From assembly GCA_003427395.1 (NCBI GenBank), contig BFEA01000054.1, positions 3,392,352 through 3,417,867 of the forward strand: 25,516 bases of DNA. Direction: 5' to 3'. Shown here in pieces: positions 18,734 through 25,516 of the stretch. This stretch comes from Chara braunii (taxonomy: Eukaryota; Streptophyta; Charophyceae; Charales; Characeae). The notes beneath the pieces were generated by a model that saw only the letters and a list, made by a program, of their open reading frames with translations, ran no database searches and was not told the DNA's origin. The translations under genes were made by a program, and so were the position numbers. Within the stretch, counting starts at the first letter, position 1, and each line of letters opens with the position of its first letter.

Positions 18734-18899
18734 CTTCTTTTTTTAACAAAGAGGACCTCATTTACATCCAGAGATTTAATTTACTGAAAAAGTTCTACTG
18801 TGAGTATGCCCTGTGAGTCCATCCCTCCCTTACATCCCCTTCCCTATCTGCAGCTTGCCTCCGGCTTGTCATACCTCCAAAGTATCCCTTTCGTGCCAA

Positions 18900-19099
18900 G
18901 GGGAAACTACGCGGGAGTCACAAAAATGAGTTATAATTGCACTATGGGCCAAGATACAGTTTCGAATTGCAGTTCGGGCAACGTATACAACCCAGCTTTC
19001 TGGCCAGGTAGGGTGCTCCAAGTGCAGTTCAAACTGTATCTTGCCCCACATATAATGCAATTATAACGCGCTTCTGTGACTCAACTGAAGTTACCACTT
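18900..19099. mobile_element. Foldback element F2 with 8-bp target duplication
   Basis: The 200-bp element starts GGGGAAACTACGCGG and has inverted arms around GTCACAAAAATGAGTTATAA and CAAGATACAGTTT. Flanks are CGTGCCAA (18892-18899) and TGTGCCAA (19100-19107), 7 of 8 identical, consistent with an 8-bp duplication of hAT type. It sits 13-16 bp upstream of a candidate exon. Confidence 0.7.
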
Positions 19100-19112
19100 T
19101 GTGCCAATCTAG

Positions 19113-19263
19113 CAGGAGGCAATTTTTCAATGTGCTGCCAGAGCTGCTCCCAACAACTGTACAACGCCTACCGCAACAAGATATCCAAATCTTCTCAAAC
19201 GATCTGGGAAGGAGTTGCTGCAAGCAGTTCCAGTGACCCAGGATCTTATCCTGAGGATGACAG
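19113..19263 (+). other. Candidate exon 1 of an unidentified spliced gene
   Basis: Preceded by CCAATCTAG/CAG and followed by a GACAG|GTGTAATC donor. It is open in the frame starting CAG GAG GCA ATT TTT, with segments such as TRYPNLLKRSGKELLQ and VTQDLILRMT, leaving one base for the next exon. The 88-bp intron after it (19264-19351) starts GT, has GCACTGAC as a plausible branch site and a T-rich run, and ends TTTTTCAG. Product unknown. Confidence 0.35.
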
Positions 19264-19351
19264 GTGTAATCTGCAGATTCTGTCCAACATTTCAGAGCAT
19301 CTTCAGCTAGAAGACGGAGAGATGCACTGACAAATTTTTTGTATTTTTCAG

Positions 19352-19475
19352 ATTTGGTAGGTGGTGGGGAGAGGGCCATGTCTGGAAGGGTTCAGTGGGA
19401 GGATCATCATGGGCCTCCTCACACCACTCCTCAATTTGGTCAGAAGTTCGAGAGTACTCTCAACTCGATACTTCG
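19352..19475 (+). other. Candidate exon 2 of the same gene
   Basis: Bounded by a strong acceptor (GTATTTTTCAG) and donor (CG|GTGAGG). Starting in the phase left by exon 1 it is open throughout (ERAMSGRVQWEDHHGPPH, FGQKFESTLNSIL) and leaves two bases, the phase required by exon 3. Function not recognised. Confidence 0.4.
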
Positions 19476-19510
19476 GTGAGGTGGCCATTTTACATTGTAG
19501 GTTTGTAAAA

Positions 19511-19600
19511 GGGACGCTGGGCCCGTTTGCCAGGACGTGCTGGTCCCCACCAATGGATGGAGCCTCCCCACGAACGAAAAAAAGAAAGAAAAGAAGAAGG
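19511..19600 (+). mobile_element. S repeat, copy 4, in a candidate intron
   Basis: AAAAGGGACGCTGGGCCCG, the CAGGACGTGCTGGTCCCCAC head and CAATGGATGGAGCC, followed by an A/G-rich tail. It lies inside the presumed intron between candidate exons 2 and 3. Confidence 0.55.
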
Positions 19601-19694
19601 GTTTTTCTCTACCACTCTCAATTCGCTCCCCCAAATCTCACATTGGAACCCAAGAAACTGGGTAGAGTGTTGTCAGAAAGCTTCCTTCCATTGT

Positions 19695-19776
19695 TGGAGC
19701 AGCCCGTCAGTCAAACCCTCAATTCTGGTGGTTCTCTCACCACCGCTGGATAGAGGGCATGCACAAGGGCAGTTAA

Positions 19777-19816
<40 letters not shown>

Positions 19817-19824
19817 AGGAAAGA
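19695..19824 (+). mobile_element. S repeat body, copy 5, with (GAAA)n tail
   Basis: TGGAGCAGCCCG, CCTCAATTCTGGTGGTTCTC and ACCACCGCTGGATAGAGG match the body of copy 8 (minus strand, 21530-21680). The tail has expanded into a GAAA microsatellite at about 19774-19824. The GGGACGCTGG head is missing. Confidence 0.55.
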
Positions 19825-20096
19825 TTCCTTCAAGAGGACTGGAAAAATCGAGACTCGCCAGCCTGCACACTCTCCAAAATCGAGGGAAGCTTGGCCAAAC
19901 CCTGGTTTTGGCAGTAGGCTGCAAGTTGGGACCCAACTGTGAATATTTTCCTCAGTCGCCATATGGTCTGAAGGATGGAGAGTCATTCTGAAGTGCAAAC
20001 ATAGAGAGTGGGTGGAGTGAGGAAACCCAAAAGTGGTTCTCAGAGAGTCTGACGAATCTCCCACCTACTCCCAATTTAGAATTGAATCGAGAGCAG

Positions 20097-20297
20097 AGGA
20101 GCGAGACCCATAATACTCTTTGAGGTTGCCCTCACCAAGCAGATGGGAGTGCGGAATGATGAGACAAACTATGCCAGAGCAGAAAGCAGACTAGGGACGC
20201 CATCTTGCAACTCGCAAAAGGAACTTTTGCGCTGGAAAATTCGGGGCCTCGCCGCGGCACTGATGAAACGAAAAAACTTTCTGCAGGAGCTGGCAAG
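20097..20297 (+). other. Candidate exon 3 of the unidentified spliced gene
   Basis: It begins after AGAGCAG and ends at GGCAAG|GTATGT, a near-consensus donor. In the phase left by exon 2 it is open for 66 codons (RPIILFEVALTKQMGV, NYARAESRLGTPS, ELLRWKIRGLAAALMKRKNF). Exons 1-3 together give about 158 uninterrupted codons with matching phases. Fragments in a possible continuation are noted downstream. Confidence 0.4.
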
Positions 20298-20324
20298 GTA
20301 TGTCTGTTATTATGAATAGTAGGG

Positions 20325-20520
20325 GATGTAAAGGGGTAACTTGAGTAGAGTCACAAAAATGACTTATAATTGCACTATATATGGGGCAAGATACAGTTTG
20401 CAATTGCACTTGGGGCACCCTACCTGGCCAGAAAGCTGGGTTGTATACATTGCCCGAACTGCAAGTCCAAACTGTATCTTGGCCCATACTGCAATTACAA
20501 CTCATTCTTGTGACTCCCGC
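20325..20520. mobile_element. Foldback element F3, right end cut by an S repeat
   Basis: In reverse orientation it closely matches F2, including the asymmetric centre (CAGCTTTCTGGCCAGGTAGG). Its start at GGGGTAACTT (20333) is complete. Its other end stops at ACTCCCGC where S copy 6 begins. It lies in the presumed intron after candidate exon 3. Confidence 0.6.
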
Positions 20521-20566
20521 CTATTCGTGGGGACCAGCGTGTTCTGGGAACCATGTCCAGCGTCCC
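20521..20566 (-). repeat. S repeat head, copy 6
   Basis: Minus strand GGGACGCTGGACATGG, TTCCCAGAACACGCTGG and CCCCACGAATAG; only the head is present, abutting F3. Confidence 0.5.
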
Positions 20567-20624
20567 TTATAAGAATACATGAGATTACAGTAAACATTTG
20601 ATGCTATTCTTGACGATACCGAAG

Positions 20625-21165
20625 CCATTACCCAGCCTCGGCTGAGAAGAATATCCGGAGATGCTATGAAAAAGTACAGATGATTACTGATAAGTTATAA
20701 TTAGTGGTTTCTATGGAATTCATTAACACCTTCTATCCCCGCGTCAACCAAGCCTTCCCTCAACCAGACCGTGCATTCAAAACGCAGTTTCAGCCTAACC
20801 AATACCATCCATAGCTGTCCAGTTCTCACTACCAAGACTATACCCAGCCCCTTAGCTTGTCCTGGAAGCCGCCCGCAGCTAGACACTGGAGTTTTTTATT
20901 TTATTTTTTGACGAAAACACCATGCCATTGGGAGGTGTCACCCGAGGTGATGCGTGCAGCCCCCAGAGGTACTCCGCGCAGGTGGCTCCACTGGATTGCC
21001 TTCCGCCCTCGACAAATTCCCAGATCTGTCCACCCGGCCTCACACTCCTGCTATAAACAGGTTACAGGGCTACACCCCAGCACCGGCCAGCGTCATTCTG
21101 GCATTGGCCAACCAAGAGCCTTCAACATTGCAGCTTCGGATGGTGTCGGACAGGCTCTCTGGTAC
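20625..21165 (+). pseudogene. Possible further exons, broken
   Basis: From an AG at 20624, the frame expected after exon 3 reads SAEKNIRRCYEKVQMITDK, meets TAA at 20698, continues in frame through FYPRVNQAFPQ and AFKTQFQPNQYHP, meets TAG at 20812, and continues to about 20885. Another Pro/Leu-rich stretch (PPEVLRAGGSTGLPSALDKF, LALANQEPSTLQLRMVSD) lies at about 20958-21160. The composition looks protein-like, but the stops mean either unpredicted introns or a pseudogene. No family recognised. Confidence 0.25.
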
Positions 21166-21194
21166 CTCATTTCGTTCTGTATATGTTTTCATAT

Positions 21195-21275
21195 GGAACG
21201 GTGGGCCTGGTTCCCAGCACGTGCTGCTCCCCACGAATACATGAGAGCACTGTCTCCAGGAGAAAAACAAAAGAG
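21195..21275 (+). mobile_element. S repeat, copy 7
   Basis: GGAACGGTGGGCCTGG, TTCCCAGCACGTGCTGCTCC, CCACGAATACATGAG and an A-rich tail. The head is diverged (GGAACGGTGG for GGGACGCTGG). Confidence 0.5.
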
Positions 21276-21529
21276 TGAATATAACCTATACCACATTCTG
21301 TCGGCACGACTGGACCAAAATGGCTGGTGGCGCCAGCCAAAACGAAAGAAAAAAGGTCCTGGTGGTGCTTCGTCAAAGCTTGTCTCTCAGTTCTACTCCA
21401 CCTCGGCAAAAAGAGGCCCGGAGGTAGTGGTGGTTCGAAGCCCAGGCTGTTGAAGAGGTTGGATACTTGACCTATTCTGAGGGAAACTGTTTCTCTTTTG
21501 GAAAACGTTGTGTTACGCCCTCTTTTGTT

Positions 21530-21680
21530 TTTCTTTTGTTTTTCTTTTTTTTTTAAAGCCCTTTTGCAAGGCCTGTATCCCGGTGGTGGTAAGAGAACCG
21601 CTGGAATTGAGGCTTTCCCTGTCGGGCTGCTCCATCTATTGGTGGGGAGTGACATGTGCTGGAAACCGGGTCCAGCGTCC
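21530..21680 (-). mobile_element. S repeat, copy 8, full head and body
   Basis: Minus strand GGACGCTGGACCCGGTTTCC, CCACCAATAGATGGAGC, CCTCAATTCCAGCGGTTCTC, CCGGGATACAGGCC and an A-rich tail (T-rich on the plus strand, about 21519-21554). It is the most complete copy. The head contains two overlapping inverted repeats. No tRNA A/B boxes are convincing. Confidence 0.6.
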
Positions 21681-21829
21681 AATAGATACATCATCTTAGC
21701 ATGTAGTAGTGTTTCTTGGGACTATGGCCATTTCAGATCCTAGCCTGGAGCCTCATATTTCCTTTGGGGCTGCATAGGTCACCCTCTTCCAAAACTCCCA
21801 CTTTCTACTGGCCCAGCCCCCTCTAGAAT

Positions 21830-22134
21830 TTCGCCACCGGAGTGGTGATAGGAGCAGCCATATCTACCTTCTTCCCCCGAACATAACGCATATGCTTTGT
21901 ATTCGAGTTTCGAAACTTTGAAAAAAATCGAATAGAATGCATACGCGTTATATTCGAAATTCAGCTCTATTCGAATAGAATGCATATGCACCATATTCGA
22001 ATAGAACACACCCTATGCGTTGTATTCGTTTTACAACACATGTGCGTTATGTTCGGGGGAAGAAGGTAGCACTCCCAGGGAGGCTCCATCTATTGGTGGG
22101 GAGCAGCACCTGCTGAAAAGCGGGTTCAGCGTCC
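21830..22134 (-). mobile_element. S repeat, copy 9, interrupted by MITE M2
   Basis: Head at 22083-22134 (GGACGCTGAACCCGC, AGCAGGTGCTGCTCCCC, CCAATAGATGGAG). Beyond M2 the sequence resumes with GCTCCTATCACC (21844-21855), the same word found in copy 1 (14098-14109). Removing M2 plus one TA makes the head-to-word distances similar in both copies (about 89 and 95 bp). Confidence 0.5.
21867..22066. mobile_element. Hairpin MITE M2, TA-flanked
   Basis: 200 bp with inverted ends CCTTCTTCCCCCGAACATAA matching perfectly, extending over the following CGCA. TA flanks both sides (21865-21866, 22067-22068). The interior is AT-rich with repeated GAATAGAATGCATA and TATTCGAA words in alternating orientation, so it folds into nested hairpins. 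Ends resemble M1. A Tc1/mariner-like MITE is the best fit. Confidence 0.8.
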
Positions 22135-22263
22135 TTTAAACATCATTACAAATGAATATCAGAAAAGAGGCACAAGAGTGCCTCTTCAGCCCCCCTGGGG
22201 ACCGCCAGATGTAACATCCAAAACTAGCTATTTGATCCTCTCAACATAAAACCTGAGCATCAA

Positions 22264-22860
22264 TCACATCCCTCCTTGAGCAAACCAATGTAGTTCTACC
22301 AAAGCTAACCCAGAGGGGGGAAAAGAATCTGAAAAACAAACATGGTCTCTGAGAACAGCCCCAGGCGGAAGCGGAAACCAGTTGTGGCAGAGCAATTGGA
22401 AGTTCATCTTAAGTGAACCCTCAGTCTCTTGCCCCCCTGGCCATTGCACCTCCCCCAAGGAAAAGTCTCTTGAATCCCCCAGCCAGTCTTTGGTGAATTT
22501 TTGATTTGTTTGTTTAATGTCCTTTTTTTGTGTGAATCTGCTCACCATTGCCTTTGTAACCACCCAGTGGGGTCTGATTTCAGTTTGAACGAATTGTATA
22601 ATGTAGTCCATTGACTCAGCGTCGTCCAAAGTAACTTATTCCCTCTCACCAACACAACCCTTATACCACAAAGATCATGGGATAGCCAAGCGTCCAATGT
22701 CAAAGAGGTTAGATTGAAAATTAGTGAGTGAGAACAGAGTAGGAACGCAATATCCAAAGCGAATAGCGCTCCAGTCCCAACGCCTCCATAAGATAACCAA
22801 ACCACGACATTGCAGGAAAATGTGCTCTATAGTCTCACATATTTCCTTATGCGAGGATCA
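22264..22860 (-). pseudogene. LINE 3' fragment, second copy
   Basis: On the minus strand, KEICETIEHIFLQCRG near 22850-22800 matches the end of the zf-RVT domain (C-x-x-x-E-x-HIFLQC), followed by LVILWRRWDW. After a stop and frameshift, IIQFVQTEIRPHW, KFTKDWLG and LCHNWFPLP match the C-terminal tail of the LINE at 14577-16985 (EKDWLG, LQFHDW). The two copies are clearly diverged. The frame ends near 22264. No poly(A) tail is visible beyond it. Confidence 0.65.
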
Positions 22861-22896
22861 AGGTCCTCGGTAGGCCTATGGGGACCTGTTTGCAGC

Positions 22897-22949
22897 ATTG
22901 CCCGCCTTAAGTGAAGGCGGAGGTTCCCGCCCTAAGTGAAGGCGGGCCT
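22897..22949. repeat. Twin hairpins
   Basis: CCCGCCTTAAGTGAAGGCGG and CCCGCCCTAAGTGAAGGCGG lie a few bases apart. Each can form a stem of about seven pairs around AAGTG. Confidence 0.6.
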
Positions 22950-23291
22950 GACATATCACAAGAGGCCCTCAACTGTCAATTTCATATTTGGGGTCCAGGC
23001 AGTTGCGACGCGCCAGTTGGTTGAGTGAAACTCAGGCCGAGCAACAAAGACATTTCCACGGGCTTCCAGGCCTTTCCAAAGAATGCAGGCCCTGGGCGTG
23101 ATTCGCAGCCTCATACAGAGACAGTTGGGCGCCCAACCGAACGAGGCCCAGCAGCCCAGTAGCTGCTGTACACAGGCANCCTCCTGGGGCCTTCCGGAAG
23201 CTGCTGGGCCCAGGCCAGTGCAGCCAGGCTGCACGAGCAGGCCAGTTCTTTCCATAAAGGAAAGAGCTCAGGGCTGGCGTGTGACGAGCAG
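22950..23291. other. GC-rich stretch with small palindromes, no gene
   Basis: It contains GTGCAGCCAGGCTGCAC (about 23217-23233), a CTTTCC...GGAAAG hairpin near 23250-23266, repeated CAGCAGC/GCTGCTG words and one N at 23179. Two imperfect opposite-facing copies of a GCAGCCTCA segment occur near 23108 and 23289. It abuts the minus-strand LTR. Confidence 0.45.
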
Positions 23292-24120
23292 CCTCACGCC
23301 CAGTGCTGTCTTCCGTTCGGAGTGCTAAGGGTGCGGAATGAAGGCCCGGAAAAACAGCAAGATGGGGTGTGCCAAGGATTTTTGGAAAATTGAGTGTGGG
23401 GACACAGACAGAACTGAAATCCCCCGTGTTGGCCCGATGAAGTAAGTCGGTTGCTTTCGCGCGTCGCGGAATGCGCGCGCGGGCACGGCGCGAAAAGAGA
23501 AAAATCCAAATTCAATCCAAAAAGTATTGTCGAACTTCCCACCGCGCTACGGATCTTCGTTTAGAGCGGAAGGGCTTCGGTACACTCCGCGTATCCCGTT
23601 TTTCGTATCAAGTCCCGACGTCGCTCGTTGGTCAGTTCCGAGTCCGACGTGGATGGTCTCAGCCGCGTGGCTCTTTCCTTGTGCTCATCTTCACTCCGTA
23701 TCCGGTAGTGGAAGCCCTTCGATTCGTAGCGATCGAAACGCTGGCACTCAGTGCACAGGGTTCGAGGCCTATGGGGCGCCACTGCCGTCCACGGAATGAC
23801 GATCAGCTCGTTAAATGGGAACAATACTGAGTAGGGTGGGAAGTGTGTATCGATAATGACAAAGCCCGCATCCACGAACCCGAAACAACAATTTTCAGGA
23901 GGGAAGTAATATTGTTCGTTGATCCGTGCAACAGCTTCTCGTACGTCCCACTCGCATACACGTGTCCTTTCCTCGTTGTAGGGGAAGGGGCGCGTCGGCG
24001 AGGGAGATACGGAAGGCTGGCGCCCGACCGAGGAACGACCGTTAGTCCACATATCAATCAATCAAATGGAGTTTACACAAATCCTCGAGACGTCATCAAA
24101 AAGCACAATAAAAAAAGAAC
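23292..24120 (-). repeat. 3' LTR of the Ty3/Gypsy element, now inverted
   Basis: It is the reverse complement of 3339-4167 at equal length, with a few percent differences. It faces opposite to the 5' LTR because the segment between the two foldback elements appears inverted. Reversing that inversion places it about 230 bp downstream of the end of ORF4, where a 3' LTR belongs. No strong polypurine tract directly adjoins it; a purine-rich run (minus strand, about 24165-24180) lies 45-60 bp upstream. Confidence 0.75.
23561..24052 (-). CDS. LTR-encoded Cys/Trp-rich protein, second copy
   Basis: The counterpart of 3407-3898: an intact 163-codon frame from ATG 24052 to the stop at 23561-23563. It keeps RVCEWDVREA, DTHFPPY, CTEC, HKERATRLRP and the C-terminal YAECTEALPL. 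It differs at about 14 positions, including Trp to Arg in the HWP motif, Trp to Arg near the C-terminus, and Leu to Pro in the strand after FNEL. Replacement changes are common among the differences, so recent purifying selection is not evident. Function unknown. Confidence 0.55.
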   Translation of the reverse strand: MWTNGRSSVGRQPSVSPSPTRPFPYNEERTRVCEWDVREAVARINEQYYFPPENCCFGFVDAGFVIIDTHFPPYSVLFPFNELIVIPWTAVAPHRPRTLCTECQRFDRYESKGFHYRIRSEDEHKERATRLRPSTSDSELTNERRRDLIRKTGYAECTEALPL

Positions 24121-24349
24121 GTGCTGTTTTGAATTCTCGTTCCCTGCAGTCCTTTCATATGCAACCCCCTGTCCTTCGAACTTCGGAGATCGTCCAGGTG
24201 ACACCATCATGGTCTATCAGATCTTCGTGTGCTCTGCACCCCCAGTCCAGCGCAGTCCATTGAATCAGAGCATAAGTTGACGTCATCGTCATTGGCGTGA
24301 TCTTCGTGAAACTGCTGATTCGTACTGCTCGGAGGACACGTGGCGGGTA
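24121..24349. other. Spacer between ORF4 stop and 3' LTR
   Basis: On the minus strand this is the expected 3' untranslated end of the retrotransposon. A purine run, GAAGGACAGGGGG, is the only polypurine-tract candidate. No gene seen. Confidence 0.5.
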
Positions 24350-24603
24350 TCAACGTCGTATGGGAATGGGAAAGTAGACATTATACATGGGGGGGTGTCG
24401 ACGGGGAGGGTTGGGGGGAAGTGGGCGTAAGTATCGGTTCATCCCTTCCTCCGTGATCGGGAGATCCTCGTAGTGGATGATCCGCTGAAAGCGGGGAAAC
24501 CGATCGCCGCTCTGAGGGAGGGAGGTGAGGTAGTCAGGGTAAAGAGTGGAGAAAGTGCAGAAGAGTGTCGCGCGAAACAGCTCGTGATGGCGACACGCGG
24601 GGA
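24350..24603 (-). pseudogene. Accessory ORF4, 3' part
   Basis: On the minus strand this is open for 83 codons and ends at TGA (24352-24350). It carries LFRATLFCTFSTLYPDYL, DRFPRFQRIIHYEDLPITEE and a Pro/Arg-rich end. It has no start of its own and begins right at target duplication t1. Read after 12111 it continues the frame of ORF4, so it is that gene's C-terminal part. Function unknown. Confidence 0.6.
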
Positions 24604-24611
24604 TGGTTCAT
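24604..24611 (-). repeat. Target duplication t1, second copy
   Basis: ATGAACCA on the minus strand, matching AGGAACCA at 12104-12111 in 7 of 8 bases. Confidence 0.7.
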
Positions 24612-25464
24612 GAGAGATGGTTAACGGGTGCATATATTCTCAGGTCTCCTTTCCAGGCAGTTTAGCCACTTTAGGTTACTACACCACTTTCAGATTGTAT
24701 GTGGATCTATACATGGGGTTGTCTTAAACCGCCTTCAGGTAGTTCAGCCACTTCAGGTTGATACACCACTTTCAGATTGCCTACAGATCCATTGCAAATA
24801 GTGGGATGGGGGTACCTGAAACCCCTTTTAGAAGCTTCAGCCACTTCAGTGGTTTCAGGTCCCCACCTGAAATTCCTGAAATGACCTGAAGTGGCTGAAG
24901 CTTTTGAAAGGGGTTTCAGGTACCCCCATCCAACCATTTGGATGGGGGTACCTGAAACCTTTTTTAGAATCCTCAGCCACTTCAGCAGTTTCAGGTCCTC
25001 ATCTATAATTCCTGAAATGACCTGAAGTGGTTGAAGCTTCTGAAAGGGGTTTCAGGTACCCCCATCCAAATGGTTGGATGGGGGTGCGTGAAACCCCTTT
25101 CAGAAGCTTCAGCCACTTCAGCGGTTCCAGGTCCCCACCTGAAATTCCTAAAATGACCTAAAGTGGCTGAAGCTTCTGAAAGGGGTTTCAGGTACCTCCA
25201 TCCAACCATTTGGATGGGGGTACCTGAAACCCCATTCAGAAGCTTCAGCTGCTTCAGCAGTTTCGGGTCCCCACCTGAAATTCCTGAAATGACCTGAAGT
25301 GGCTGAAAAAACAGGCAGAAAAAAAAAAAAAAAAAAAAAAACTTGTCGTACAAACCACCCGAAACTTCTGAAATGACCTGAATTTTTTTTAGGCCATTTC
25401 AGCGGTTTCAAAGCACTTTAGAATCTTTCATTCTGAAATTTCAGGTGGTTGTTAACCGCGAGTG
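24612..25464 (-). mobile_element. Foldback element E, copy B
   Basis: 853 bp, the inverted counterpart of copy A with the same ends (CACTCGCGGTTAAC; CATCTCTC). Three palindromic modules centred near 24940, 25073 and 25208 are about 133 bp apart, each with TACCCCCATCC facing its inverse. It has one module more than copy A's cleaner portion. An A-run lies at 25319-25340. No coding capacity. Confidence 0.8.
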
Positions 25465-25516
25465 ATATTTCCATGTTCTAGTGGAAGATTCATTCGATTT
25501 TGCTTTTTTTCTTTTT
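25465..25516 (+). repeat. Target duplication t2 and flank matching 13.67 kb
   Basis: ATATTTCC (25465-25472) is the reverse of GGAAATAT, partner of 12904-12911. The next 35 bases (ATGTTCTAGTGG, AGATTCATTCGATTTTGCT) are a near copy of about 13683-13718 in the microsatellite-linked unit. Confidence 0.65.

Noticed and set aside
19511-20566. S copies 4 and 6 as terminal inverted repeats of one DNA transposon of about 1.06 kb
   Set aside because: The heads are inverted and an 8-bp flank match is only partial. Each S copy with a tail has it on one side, and the same head occurs singly elsewhere, so independent A-tailed insertions explain the data better.
23083-23328. Short frame in the GC-rich stretch beside the minus-strand LTR
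   Set aside because: It runs from GC-rich palindromes into the LTR edge, contains an undetermined base, and its end merely reflects LTR sequence.

Overview
The window looks like transposon-packed nuclear DNA of a green-lineage eukaryote. It has a Ty3/Gypsy LTR retrotransposon primed by initiator tRNA-Met, plant-type LINE remnants with a zf-RVT domain, TA-flanked MITEs, long microsatellites and an assembly gap. A streptophyte alga such as Chara would fit, but that is inference; no search was possible.

Layout. Positions 1-3338 hold a decayed Cys-rich protein gene (398-1679) and a CCAAT/TATA promoter-like block (2167-2350). Positions 3339-4167 are an LTR carrying its own intact 163-codon ORF, followed by a tRNA-iMet primer binding site (4169-4181). 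Next come a decayed gag-protease-RT-RNase H frame (4209-8570), a separate integrase ORF that begins with a PHD-like zinc finger (8635-10344), and three accessory ORFs (10341-12111). The last accessory ORF is cut by a 0.8-kb foldback element (12112-12903). A microsatellite and gap region follows. Positions 14.0-23.3 kb are a mosaic of two LINE fragments, a short A-tailed repeat family, two TA-flanked hairpin MITEs, three foldback elements of another family, and a possible spliced gene (19113-20297 and beyond). The window ends with the other LTR on the minus strand (23292-24120), the missing 3' part of accessory ORF4 on the minus strand (24350-24603), and a second foldback element in opposite orientation (24612-25464).

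Main result. The two foldback elements carry reciprocally swapped 8-bp target duplications. The flank left of copy A matches the flank beyond copy B's inner end, and vice versa. Undoing an inversion of the roughly 12.5-kb interval between them joins 12111 to 24603 (minus strand). This restores one open reading frame across the junction, puts both LTRs in the same orientation, and rebuilds a retrotransposon of about 10.1 kb. A paralogous empty site at about 13.67 kb independently shows one of the two pre-insertion sequences. Recombination between inverted repeats therefore appears to have split the retrotransposon.

In its rebuilt form the element is unusual: an ORF inside the LTR, an integrase in its own ORF with an N-terminal PHD-like finger, and downstream accessory ORFs linked by ATGA stop-start overlaps. 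Most retroelement genes here are pseudogenes; no cellular gene is certain.
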